A stretch of 15,860 nucleotides of DNA from CAYFUR01 sp964346275 (GTDB lineage Bacteria > Sumerlaeota > Sumerlaeia > SLMS01): NCBI GenBank assembly GCA_964346275.1, contig CAYFUR010000086.1:1-15860 (forward strand). Reading direction: 5' to 3'. Below are positions 7,206-14,949 of this stretch, in pieces. The translations under genes were made by a program, and so were the position numbers. Each line of letters opens with the position of its first letter. Positions within the stretch are counted from its first letter, which is position 1. The notes below the pieces were generated by a model. It was not told where the DNA came from, made no database searches, and worked only from the letters and a program-made list of their open reading frames with translations.

Positions 7206-8789
7206 ATGCCGGCAAAAGTTGAAGAAAAGAAGCCCAAGATTCTCTTAGTCGACGACGAGAAAAACCTCGTCGCCATGCTGGCGAAGATCCTTCGCAGGCA
7301 CGGCTACGAAGTCGTCACGGCCCATGATGGCGAGGAGGGGGAGCAAGTCATGGACGAAGCCATGGCCAAAGACCTTCCCGATGATGCCGAGCGCCCCCAG
7401 CCGTTCGACCTCGTCCTGACCGATCTTCAAATGCCCAAACTTGACGGCATGACTCTGCTCAAGCGCATCCGAGACAGCTATCCCAATGTGCCGATCCTTG
7501 TTCTCACGGGTCACGGCTCGATTCAGTCCGCCGTCGAAGCCATGAAAGCCGGCGCGGACGATTACCTCATCAAGCCGGCCAATCCGGATGAAATCCTGAT
7601 GGTCTTCAAAAAGGCGCTGGAAATGCGCAATCTCCGCGTGGAAAACCAGCAGCTGCGCTCCCGCCTGCGCCAGCCCGTGGAACCCGCCTACGAAATCATC
7701 GGACACAGCAATGCCATCCAGAGCGTGCTCGAGATGGTGCAGATGGTCGCCCGCAACCGATCCACGGTGCTGATTCACGGCGCCAGCGGCACGGGCAAGG
7801 AACTGGTCGCCCGGGCGATTCACGACAGCGGTCCCTTCGCCCGCTATCCCTTTATCGCCGTGAACTGCGGCGCGCTGAGTGAGACGCTGCTCGAAAGCCA
7901 GCTTTTCGGCCACAAGCGCGGCGCCTTTACGGGAGCCGTGAGCGACCATACCGGGTTTTTCGAGGCAGCCGAGGGCGGAACATTGTTTCTCGACGAGATT
8001 TCTGAAATGTCCCCCCACCTTCAGGTCAAACTCCTCCGCGCCATCCAGGAGCGCGAGGTCATCCCGGTGGGCGATACGGCGCCGCGCAAAATCAATCTGC
8101 GCCTGATCTGCGCGACAAACCGTGATTTGGAATACGAAGTCCGCCGGCGCAATTTCCGCCAGGATCTCTTCTATCGCCTGAGCGTGGTGAATATCTATCT
8201 GGCGCCTCTGCGCGAGCGGAGGGAAGATATTCCCGATCTCGTGGGCCACTTTATTCTGCGATATGCGACGGACTACGATGTCTCTCCCAAGTCCGTCCAG
8301 CCCGACGCCATGGAGGTTCTCATGAACTATCCCTGGCCCGGGAACATTCGCGAGTTGGAAAACGCCATCGAGCGATGCTTTGCGCTTTCCACAAGCGAAA
8401 CAATCGGCAAAGAGGACTTGCCGCCGCAACTCTTCCGCAACGCCGAGGAAGCCCTCTCCGCGGTGACACCCATGGACGAAAATGGGGAAGGGCGGACCGA
8501 TGAAACGCGGTCGAAGGTGGCTCCTCCCGGTATCCCTCCACAGGCGCCGTCCAATGCGAACCCCGCCCCAAAGAACGCACAAAGCGGCCAGGGCGACAAA
8601 AAGCCCAGCTTTACGGAGCCGTTTGTCCCCAAGGCGCCGGAAAAGCCACTGACACTGGATGAAATGGAAAAACGCCAGATCGTCGAGGCCTTGCGCCGGG
8701 CCAAAGGCAAGAAAGTCGAAGCGGCCCGGCTTCTTGGCATCGACCGGAAACGTCTTTACCGCAAGATGAAGAAGTATCAGCTCAATTAA
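7206..8789 (+). CDS. Sigma-54-dependent response regulator, NtrC family (REC-AAA+-Fis HTH)
   Basis: A 527-residue transcription activator that remodels sigma-54 RNA polymerase using ATP after phosphorylation. The receiver domain (about 10-135) has acidic pocket Asp16/Asp17, phospho-acceptor Asp73 in LTDLQMP, Thr101 and Lys123. The AAA+ domain (about 162-400) has Walker A GASGTGKE (192-199), the sigma-54 contact loop GAFTGA (239-244), Walker B GGTLFLDE (257-264) and the FRQDLFYRL segment (317-325). The C-terminal Fis-type helix-turn-helix (about 487-524) has KVEAARLLGIDRKRLYRKMK. Between AAA+ and HTH lies an unusually long, proline/alanine-rich, low-complexity linker (about 412-482). The receiver has an extra ~10-residue acidic insert before the phospho-acceptor strand. 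No histidine kinase gene adjoins it. AAAGG 13 bases upstream is a weak ribosome site, so coupling to the upstream gene (18-bp gap) is likely. Its targets are unknown. Confidence 0.94.
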   Translation: MPAKVEEKKPKILLVDDEKNLVAMLAKILRRHGYEVVTAHDGEEGEQVMDEAMAKDLPDDAERPQPFDLVLTDLQMPKLDGMTLLKRIRDSYPNVPILVLTGHGSIQSAVEAMKAGADDYLIKPANPDEILMVFKKALEMRNLRVENQQLRSRLRQPVEPAYEIIGHSNAIQSVLEMVQMVARNRSTVLIHGASGTGKELVARAIHDSGPFARYPFIAVNCGALSETLLESQLFGHKRGAFTGAVSDHTGFFEAAEGGTLFLDEISEMSPHLQVKLLRAIQEREVIPVGDTAPRKINLRLICATNRDLEYEVRRRNFRQDLFYRLSVVNIYLAPLRERREDIPDLVGHFILRYATDYDVSPKSVQPDAMEVLMNYPWPGNIRELENAIERCFALSTSETIGKEDLPPQLFRNAEEALSAVTPMDENGEGRTDETRSKVAPPGIPPQAPSNANPAPKNAQSGQGDKKPSFTEPFVPKAPEKPLTLDEMEKRQIVEALRRAKGKKVEAARLLGIDRKRLYRKMKKYQLN

Positions 8790-8817
8790 GCTCGATCCGG
8801 CCTTCGGACCGGCTTTT
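8790..8817 (+). terminator. Intrinsic terminator after the response regulator
   Basis: CCGG-C-C, UUCG tetraloop, G-A-CCGG (8797-8812) followed by CTTTT. A C(UUCG)G loop on a GC stem directly after the stop codon (8787-8789) is a classic rho-independent terminator, although one C/A mismatch interrupts the stem and the T run is short. Confidence 0.62.
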
Positions 8818-8921
8818 GCATCCTGGATCAGAGGAGCGGGTGCTTTTCGAGGTTGCCCGTCCGAACACAACGCCAGAGAGTCGCAGGGAAGGGCTCTTAA
8901 CCGAACATCGAGAAAACTGGT

Positions 8922-8954
8922 TTCCCCGGGAGGAAGCCGGGAATTCCTAAGGAG
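8922..8954 (+). other. Leader hairpin and ribosome binding site of the TPR gene
   Basis: TTCCCCGG (8922-8929) pairs with CCGGGAA (8937-8943) with one bulged C and a 7-base loop. It ends five bases before AAGGAG (8949-8954), which sits 7 bases from the ATG at 8962. This ribosome site fixes the start at 8962 rather than at the in-frame TTG at 8956. The rest of the 172-bp gap shows no convincing promoter. Confidence 0.4.
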
Positions 8955-8961
8955 CTTGGAT

Positions 8962-10653
8962 ATGAAGACGCGGGCTAAATCAATTGCTCTGGCACTTGCC
9001 ATTCTTCTGCCGTCGTTCACGGCTGCCGACGTGATCATTATGCAGGATGGGTCGCGGTTGGAGGGGCGCGTTGTCGAGGCGAGCGATGCCACCGAGCGCA
9101 TCGCCTTTATCAGCTCAAGCGGCCGCGTCGAACTGTCGCGTGACCGGATCTCTGAAATTATCGAAGAAGAAGACTACCAGGACTTCACACACCTGGGACA
9201 ACAATACCTCCAGGCGGGGAATTACAGCTCCGCGATCCAGCGGTTTCAAAAAGCTCTCGAGGCAAATCCCGAGGCGGAAGTTGCGAAAGAGGGGCTGGAA
9301 GAGGCACAAGCGGCCATCTCGGCCCAGCAGCAGCAGATGCAGCGCGACGAACGGCAGGAAATCGACAGCACTCTGGAAGAAATCAGCGAGCTGATCGCCG
9401 AGAATGAATACAGTGAAAAGCGCTATACGGAAGTCGAAAAGCAACTCGACACGATCATGACATCCTCCACCTCGACGGAGCAGCAGCGCCAGAGCGCCCA
9501 GCGTCTCATGCGCGATCTTTACCTTGCATGGGCTTTCGCCCGCTTTGATCGCCTGGACTATTCCGGAGCGGAGGAACTTTACACCCGCGTTCTGGAAATG
9601 GATCCGGATAACGAGGAGGCCCGCGAGAAGCTGCTCGTCATTTGGCGCGACGATCCGTCGAAAAAGCCCGAGGTCCTGAAAGCCTATCAGCAAAAGTTGA
9701 AAGAAGAACCAAACAACCTCGAACTGAACAAGACCGTCGGTAATTTGCTCTATGAGATGCAGCGTTACCGTGAAGCCATAGATCCGCTCACCAAGGTTGC
9801 CGCTGCCGGGCGCTATGCCGGCCAGGGATACGAAGAGCGGCTGCAGAATGCATACCGCTTCTCGGTTCAGAACCTTCGCGGCCAGGGCAAACTGCAGGAG
9901 GCTCTCGATCTCCTGAAAGAAATGTTCGCTCTTGGCCTCACTCAGGATAAATCCCAGCTTGATCGCCTGGAATACGAGATCGCCGTGGCCAAGTTGCCGG
10001 AAGGCGATGACTACTGGCGCCGCCGCGCCCAGTTGGCCCGCGAGTATCTCGGCGGGCCAGGCCTCGACCAGATGCTGGAAGACGAGCTTCTCCTCGCGCT
10101 CAAGTCCGATCCGGAAAACGAAGTCGCTCTGTCCGGTCTGCGAGAGCGGGCCGAAGAGCGCATCCAGAAAATTCAGACAGCGATGCGCGAAGGCGAATAC
10201 CTGGTTGCGCGAAATCGCGCCCAGCGCTTCCTGGAAACCGAGAATCGCTTCCCCGAATTAGTGGAGCAGGCGTCCGAGCTTTACAATAAGGCGGACCTGG
10301 AAGCGGAGCGCGCCGCCAAGGCCGCTCGCGAAACCGCCAAGCAGATTGCGGAAAACGGCATTCAGTATTATCAGCAGGCGTTGCGCGACGTGGAGAACAT
10401 GATCAACCAGGAAACGCTGCGCCAGGAAGCCGCACAGGCTGGCGACCGAAGCTTCAGTTTCATGAGTTTCAAGCAGTCGGCCATTAACAACGCCGATAAC
10501 GCGATCGAGCGTTTCGAGCTGGCGCTGAAATACGATCCGACCCTTGGCGGACCGACAGGGATGGATTTGGAGCAGCGCATTCGCGATGCGAAACAGTTGA
10601 AGCGCCGCCTCCAGGAGCCTGGCCGCCGCCTCCCCACCGTGCGGAACCGCTAA
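8962..10653 (+). CDS. Exported tetratricopeptide-repeat protein
   Basis: A 563-residue protein with a clear signal peptide (MKTRAKSIALALAILLPSFT, cleavage near TAA/DV, residues 20-22), so it probably works in the periplasm. A short beta-rich head follows (residues 23-66, IIMQDGSRLEGRVVEA then GRVELSRDRISEI). This type of head is seen at the N-terminus of many exported proteins that sense or pack a small ligand or peptide, but its role is unknown. Next come TPR-like helices: HLGQQYLQAGNYSSAIQRFQ (77-96), LYTRVLEMDPDNEEA (206-220), NLLYEMQRYREAIDP (261-275), and a last one near FELALKYDPTLGG. Residues ~105-165 are glutamine/glutamate-rich and probably a coiled coil. TPRs usually scaffold protein complexes; no partner is identifiable. 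It is flanked by a terminator on each side, so it is likely a single-gene transcript. Confidence 0.82.
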   Translation: MKTRAKSIALALAILLPSFTAADVIIMQDGSRLEGRVVEASDATERIAFISSSGRVELSRDRISEIIEEEDYQDFTHLGQQYLQAGNYSSAIQRFQKALEANPEAEVAKEGLEEAQAAISAQQQQMQRDERQEIDSTLEEISELIAENEYSEKRYTEVEKQLDTIMTSSTSTEQQRQSAQRLMRDLYLAWAFARFDRLDYSGAEELYTRVLEMDPDNEEAREKLLVIWRDDPSKKPEVLKAYQQKLKEEPNNLELNKTVGNLLYEMQRYREAIDPLTKVAAAGRYAGQGYEERLQNAYRFSVQNLRGQGKLQEALDLLKEMFALGLTQDKSQLDRLEYEIAVAKLPEGDDYWRRRAQLAREYLGGPGLDQMLEDELLLALKSDPENEVALSGLRERAEERIQKIQTAMREGEYLVARNRAQRFLETENRFPELVEQASELYNKADLEAERAAKAARETAKQIAENGIQYYQQALRDVENMINQETLRQEAAQAGDRSFSFMSFKQSAINNADNAIERFELALKYDPTLGGPTGMDLEQRIRDAKQLKRRLQEPGRRLPTVRNR

Positions 10654-10679
10654 GGCCGGGTTCGTTGCTTTGAACGACA

Positions 10680-10712
10680 AAAGGGCCGCCCCTTTCGGGG
10701 GGCGGCTGTCTC
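10680..10712 (+). terminator. Likely intrinsic terminator after the TPR gene
   Basis: GCCGCCCC (10685-10692), loop TTTCGG, GGGGCGGC (10699-10706) is a perfect 8-bp GC stem starting 31 bases after the stop codon and preceded by an A run. The downstream tract, TGTCTCT, is only partly T-rich, so termination strength is uncertain. Confidence 0.58.
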
Positions 10713-10904
10713 TAGAAGATCTTAATAAAAAAGGCGGGAACGCAGGATGAAGTCACTTCTCATCCTCGAAAATGCACTGCTCCTTTTCAGTTGAAACAAA
10801 ATGAAGGACAGATGTCAGGAAAAGGTGCGCCTCTCGCAATGGGCAGCATTCACAAAACTGTCTATTTCGTAACTCCTCGCAAGATATTCTGAAAGGATTC
10901 ACTG
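10713..10904 (+). other. 192-bp gap with a second hairpin and a possible 15-codon ORF
   Basis: No established gene. AGGATGA (10744-10750) pairs with TCATCCT (10760-10766), extendable by two pairs across a bulged C, forming a hairpin in the transcribed gap. The same segment holds ATG at 10747 reading MKSLLILENALLLFS to a TGA at 10792-10794, with AAGGCGGG (10731-10738) upstream. GAAAGGA (10891-10897) is the ribosome site of the cyclophilin gene. A promoter for that gene must lie here if the terminator works, but no strong -35/-10 pair was found. Confidence 0.35.
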
Positions 10905-11369
10905 ATGACGACGATACGCATGGAAACAACAAAAGGCACCATTCGCATTGCTCTTTACGACGATAAAGTTCCCACGACGGCGGGTAATTTCAAAAAGCTC
11001 GTGAAGGAGAACTTTTACGATGGATTAATCTTCCATCGCGTGATCAAGGATTTCATGCTCCAGGGTGGATGCCCGGAAGGAACAGGCCGCGGAGGACCCG
11101 GATATAAGTTCGAAGATGAATTCCACCCCTCGCTCAAGCACGACAAGCCGGGTATCCTTTCCATGGCCAACGCGGGACCGAATACAAATGGCTCGCAGTT
11201 TTTCATCACGACACAGCCCGCCCCCTGGCTCGATGGCCGCCATGCTGTCTTTGGCGAAGTCATCGAAGGAATGGACGTGGTTCGGGAGATTGAAAACGCG
11301 GAAACGGACACCCAGGATCGCCCGAAAGAGCAGATCAAGATGGAGAAGGTGGCGGTGGAGGAAGAGTAA
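10905..11369 (+). CDS. Cyclophilin-type peptidyl-prolyl cis-trans isomerase
   Basis: A 154-residue enzyme that speeds cis-trans isomerisation of proline peptide bonds and helps protein folding. It has no signal peptide, so it is the cytoplasmic PpiB-like type. The catalytic core is complete: FHRVIKDFMLQGG (43-55) gives Arg45, Phe50, Met51 and Gln53; SMANAGPNTNGSQFFIT (86-102) and APWLDGRHAVFGEV (106-119) give Trp108 and His113. The ATG at 10905 has GAAAGGA 7 bases upstream. The gene is flanked by a terminator-like hairpin and a convergent neighbour, and so is probably transcribed alone. The C-terminus is short and acidic (EEE). Cyclophilin assignment is firm; the exact symbol is left open because several paralogues are common. 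Confidence 0.95.
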   Translation: MTTIRMETTKGTIRIALYDDKVPTTAGNFKKLVKENFYDGLIFHRVIKDFMLQGGCPEGTGRGGPGYKFEDEFHPSLKHDKPGILSMANAGPNTNGSQFFITTQPAPWLDGRHAVFGEVIEGMDVVREIENAETDTQDRPKEQIKMEKVAVEEE

Positions 11370-11401
11370 CCCTGCACCATCAGGCCGTTGAGAAAAACTT
11401 T

Positions 11402-13996
11402 CTACCCGATTTCGTCGCCCGGGCCGCCAGTATATGTATAGCGAGGATCGAGCAGGCGCAGAATCGCCGGCAGAAAAACCAGGGCTCCAAACAGCGTGGC
11501 CAGCACGCCGATGATCGAGAGGATGCCGATCTCGCGGATGCCGCTGAAGCTGGCAACGCTCAAGGCCCCGAAGCCGAAGATCGTTGTGAGGCTGGTGATC
11601 ACGATGGCGCGGCCCGTTTTCTCCACGGCGAGGCGCATGTTGTGCTGCTCGCCCTCGTAGAACCGGCCAAGAAGGTGAATCGCGCTGTCCACCCCGATCC
11701 CAACGATCATAGGGATCGCGATGATATTCATATAGTTCAGCCGCATCCCGAGCAGCCTGACCATCCCCAGCATGCAAAGCAGGGCAAAGACCACGGGGAT
11801 CATGGCGAGCCCCGCTCGAAAAATGCTTCGAAAATAGAAGGCGAGGTAAGCCGTCACGGAAAAGAAAACAATCAGAACCAGGCGCGTCAGGTCATTGACA
11901 ATGATTGTCTGAAGTTCTGAAGAGAGCACGGCATTTCCCAGGACCGTCGGCTCTTTCTCGAGCCCATCTCTCAGTGTCTCCATGAATTGCGGAGGGACTT
12001 CCTCGCGCCAGATATCCTCTTGCGGCGGGTAAATGCGGGTCGCCACGCGATAGACGCCCTTCTCAGCATCCTGGGCCAGATAGTAAAAGACCACATCCAC
12101 GAATTCAGGATCGTATATGCGATCAAAACCGATGGGATGGTTTCCGCTTTCCAGAGCCACGCTTGCCTGCAGGCGGATTTGGCTGTATCGATCCAGAAAG
12201 GGTTGAAAGAACTCGCTGGGAATCGCGGGATTGCGTTGCTTTTGATTTTGGATTTCCCGCGCGATCCGGTCTTCAGGAAGAGACAAGAACCGATTGAGGC
12301 TCCGGAGCTGTGTCTCCGGCGCGGGGTAAATTGTTCGCAAGGAATCCAGCGCCACGAGATCATAGGCCGCGCGGGCGGACTGGATATTCTGATAGACGCG
12401 GTCGTTCGCCCGCAGAGCGCTATTGACGGCATCCCCTTCCACAAGCACGAGCACCTGGTTCGATGGAAGCTCGAAGTGCGAGTTAATTCGATCGATCAGT
12501 TCGAGGTAACTGTCCGAAGGCTGGCGCAGCGTCTGAAAATCTTCGTCAAATCCGGCTTCCGTGGCGTGCATGCCCAGGAAGACGACGATACACATTCCCG
12601 CCGCGACGGACATGCGCGGGTACGACTGGACCATGAAGGTGACTTTTTTGAGGCCGAGTGTTGCCAGCGGCCCGCGCATTTGCCTCGAAAAGCTGGAGAA
12701 GATGACCATGAGCGGCGGCAGAATCGTTACCACGGCAAGCAGGCTCATCAGAATGCCGATACCGCCGAACAGGCCCAGTTCGCGAAAGCCCTCGAATTCC
12801 GTCAGCGCCATGCCGAAAAATGCCAGGCCGGTGGTCACCGCGCCGGCGAAAATCGAAGGGCCAGTATTGTAGATCGCATTAGTCAGGGCGAACTCCGTGC
12901 TGTGGCCCAGCCGGATATCTTCCAGGTAACGATTATAGAGGTGGATGGAAAAATCGATTCCCAGGCCGATGAGTATCGCGGCGAAAGTCAGAGTTACCTG
13001 GGTGATGCGCGTGACGAAGAGGCTCGTAAAGCCGAGAGTCCAGATCAATCCCACGATCAGCGGAATGGCCACGAAAGCCAGGGCTTCGGGCTGGCGGAAA
13101 GCGCCGACGAAAAGGACCATCACGGCGATGAAGCTGACGATTGACGAAAGCAGGATATCCTGGCGGACGTCGGCGGTCCCTTCCGCGTTTTCCACGTGCG
13201 GCCCCACATAGGAGATGCGCAGCCAGTCGCTCCATCCTGGATTGCGTCTATACAAAGCTTCCCGCGTTTCATCCAGGAACTGCATGAGGTTGCGCGAGTG
13301 GACCAGGTTGGTCGACGGCTCGACGGGCCAGAGCACGAGAAGCAGCATCTGGCCGTCTTCGGAGATGTAATGCCCTTCACGGAAGTTCGCTTTGAGCGGC
13401 CCGGCGACAAAAACCGAGCGGGACTCCAGCAGGCTTTCCAGGCCGAAAGGGTCCCGCCGGATTTGAACCAGGGTTTCCGTCGTGATGCCGCTCTCCAATT
13501 GCTCCGCGATCCGCGTGATGGATCCGCCGAGGCGATCGGGGGCCAGGCGTTCCTCCAGCCGGTCGAGGTCGCCATCAGTGAGAAGCGCAACCAGGGCGGC
13601 TTCGTTTCCCTGGAGGCCGGAGAATTCGCGGGGGCGGAGGCGGTCGGCGCGGCGAGTGAAGTAACGCGGATCGTCCAGCGCCTGCTCCATTTCGTCGCTG
13701 ATGGCGACGAGGCGCTCGGAAGCGTCTTCCGCAACCTCCGGCGGGGCGTCGTCCTTCACTTCGAGGGCGCAGAGAAGAAAATCGTAATTCCCCAGGCCGA
13801 AGAGCCACTCGGCCTTCGCCCGTTGCTGGTAAACCTGGGAATCCTTGGGCAGGAGCGCCGCCACATCCATTTCGATATTCAGGCGCGTATACGCGCCGAT
13901 GCCGGCGGCAATGGTGGCGAGCAGGGCGAGCGTCAGCGAGACCACCGGATGCAGCCCGGCCTTTTTTCCCAAATAGCGGATCAGGCGCCGGCTCAT
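11402..13996 (-). CDS. MMPL/RND superfamily exporter (HpnN-like)
   Basis: An 864-residue inner-membrane transporter with the duplicated RND layout: TM1 at ~17-36, a large periplasmic domain (~38-280), five further TM segments (~281-435), a linker, TM7 near 463-478, a second periplasmic domain, and five TM segments before the C-terminus. Each half carries the family's TM4 motif: GLGIDFSIHLYNRY (344-357) and GIGVDSAIHLLGRF, where the acidic residue would serve proton coupling. This architecture fits the HpnN/MMPL group, which moves hopanoids, lipids or other hydrophobic cargo toward the outer membrane. The start codon overlaps the stop of the lipoprotein gene as ATGA (13993-13996), so the two are translationally coupled. 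It ends 32 bp from the convergent cyclophilin gene. The cargo is unknown. Confidence 0.9.
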   Translation of the reverse strand: MSRRLIRYLGKKAGLHPVVSLTLALLATIAAGIGAYTRLNIEMDVAALLPKDSQVYQQRAKAEWLFGLGNYDFLLCALEVKDDAPPEVAEDASERLVAISDEMEQALDDPRYFTRRADRLRPREFSGLQGNEAALVALLTDGDLDRLEERLAPDRLGGSITRIAEQLESGITTETLVQIRRDPFGLESLLESRSVFVAGPLKANFREGHYISEDGQMLLLVLWPVEPSTNLVHSRNLMQFLDETREALYRRNPGWSDWLRISYVGPHVENAEGTADVRQDILLSSIVSFIAVMVLFVGAFRQPEALAFVAIPLIVGLIWTLGFTSLFVTRITQVTLTFAAILIGLGIDFSIHLYNRYLEDIRLGHSTEFALTNAIYNTGPSIFAGAVTTGLAFFGMALTEFEGFRELGLFGGIGILMSLLAVVTILPPLMVIFSSFSRQMRGPLATLGLKKVTFMVQSYPRMSVAAGMCIVVFLGMHATEAGFDEDFQTLRQPSDSYLELIDRINSHFELPSNQVLVLVEGDAVNSALRANDRVYQNIQSARAAYDLVALDSLRTIYPAPETQLRSLNRFLSLPEDRIAREIQNQKQRNPAIPSEFFQPFLDRYSQIRLQASVALESGNHPIGFDRIYDPEFVDVVFYYLAQDAEKGVYRVATRIYPPQEDIWREEVPPQFMETLRDGLEKEPTVLGNAVLSSELQTIIVNDLTRLVLIVFFSVTAYLAFYFRSIFRAGLAMIPVVFALLCMLGMVRLLGMRLNYMNIIAIPMIVGIGVDSAIHLLGRFYEGEQHNMRLAVEKTGRAIVITSLTTIFGFGALSVASFSGIREIGILSIIGVLATLFGALVFLPAILRLLDPRYTYTGGPGDEIG

Positions 13997-14862
13997 TCGA
14001 TCTCCTCGAACTGAACCTGGCTCAGCGGAATCTGCTCCTTCGCGTCCGGAAGCGACCAGACGGCTTCGGGAAATGCGGGAGCCAGGCGATACTCCTTCAC
14101 GTTCGCCTCAATCTCCAGGTTCTCTCCGATCAAATCAAAAAACACGCGTTCGGGATAAGGATGTTCCGTGCCCGTCTCCGCATTCTCCACGAACTGGTAT
14201 TCCTGGTAACGGATGCGCAGTTCCTCGCGTCCTTCCGGTGTTCGGATCAGGACTTCTTCGATCAATGCATCCTGTTTGCGGACGAGCCAGAAGTACTGCC
14301 GCCGGGTTTCCGGATGGCGCCGCGCCACCAGGATGTGCTCGCCCTTGTCGATCAAGGCCGCACGGTCTCCCGAGGCCAGCACCTGCGCCAGTTCGTTCTG
14401 CATCAAAACGCCCGCCACCAGATCCCGGGGCGGGAGGCCGGCAAGCATCGGCGTCTTCTCGGCCAACTGGTCCAAAGTCCCGTAGAACAGCCGCCCTTCG
14501 CGGTTGGCATACATCTTTGCTTGCTGGTCCTCGATGAGGATTGTGTAGACAGTGCCGATTTCAAAGCGGCTGAAGCCGAGTTTGAGCCGGCTCGGCTCCT
14601 GGTAGAGGGCGATGGCCGTGAAACTCGGCAGCACGCGGTCGCCATTCCGCCGCACCGTGACTCCGAACTTGACCCAGATTTCGTCCAGCGGTTCGGAGCG
14701 GCCCAAAAGCGCCTCGTTCAGCTCTGCCTCCGTGGACACGGCAAAGCGGCCCTGTTCCAGTTGATCTTCATCATAGGGCGAACGGAATTCCTCCGTCGTG
14801 CGGCACGAAGAAAGGAACGATCCGATTGCGATGAAATTGACCAGGAGGACTAACCGCTTCAA
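13993..14862 (-). CDS. Lipoprotein with LolA/LolB-like features, partner of the RND exporter
   Basis: A 289-residue protein with an N-terminal lipoprotein signal (KRLVLLVNFIAIGSFLSSC) and lipobox LSSC, Cys20 being the lipidated residue. Arg at +2 does not match the inner-membrane retention signal, so outer-membrane sorting is expected. The mature part has long amphipathic strands (IWVKFGVTVRRNG, SRLKLGFSRFEIGTVYTILI, RIRYQEYQFVE) like the open beta-sheet fold of LolA/LolB and related lipid carriers. The similarity is by pattern only. The stop overlaps the exporter start by four bases. The start is taken as the TTG at 14862, because it directly precedes the signal peptide and no ATG or GTG lies in frame nearby; the ribosome site is weak. 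A plausible role is to accept hydrophobic cargo from the exporter at the outer membrane. Confidence 0.75.
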   Translation of the reverse strand: MKRLVLLVNFIAIGSFLSSCRTTEEFRSPYDEDQLEQGRFAVSTEAELNEALLGRSEPLDEIWVKFGVTVRRNGDRVLPSFTAIALYQEPSRLKLGFSRFEIGTVYTILIEDQQAKMYANREGRLFYGTLDQLAEKTPMLAGLPPRDLVAGVLMQNELAQVLASGDRAALIDKGEHILVARRHPETRRQYFWLVRKQDALIEEVLIRTPEGREELRIRYQEYQFVENAETGTEHPYPERVFFDLIGENLEIEANVKEYRLAPAFPEAVWSLPDAKEQIPLSQVQFEEIE

Positions 14863-14891
14863 ATCAGGGCCACACCCTATCGATTTTTTTG

Positions 14892-14921
14892 AGTAGACGG
14901 GCCAGCGCGCTGCAAAGTCAA
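14892..14921 (-). promoter_or_regulatory. Candidate promoter for the lipoprotein-exporter pair
   Basis: On the minus strand TTGACT (14921-14916) is followed after 18 bases by TCTACT (14897-14892), 5 of 6 and 4 of 6 matches to consensus. The predicted start near 14885 is ~23 bases ahead of the TTG start. A 10-bp perfect palindrome, CAGCGCGCTG (14903-14912), lies in the spacer and could be an operator. The pair could thus be expressed separately from pepA, whose stop is 87 bases upstream. Motif evidence only. Confidence 0.42.
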
Positions 14922-14949
14922 GACCCCTCGCCCTCTTTTCAAAACGGGA

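Noticed and set aside
7245..9101. 618-codon minus-strand open frame opposite the response regulator
   Set aside because: It is a mirror of a well-supported NtrC-type gene, and its translation shows no domain.
11987..13144. 385-codon plus-strand open frame opposite the RND exporter
   Set aside because: It is histidine/arginine-rich with no domain or hydrophobic pattern, as expected for the antisense of membrane-protein codons.
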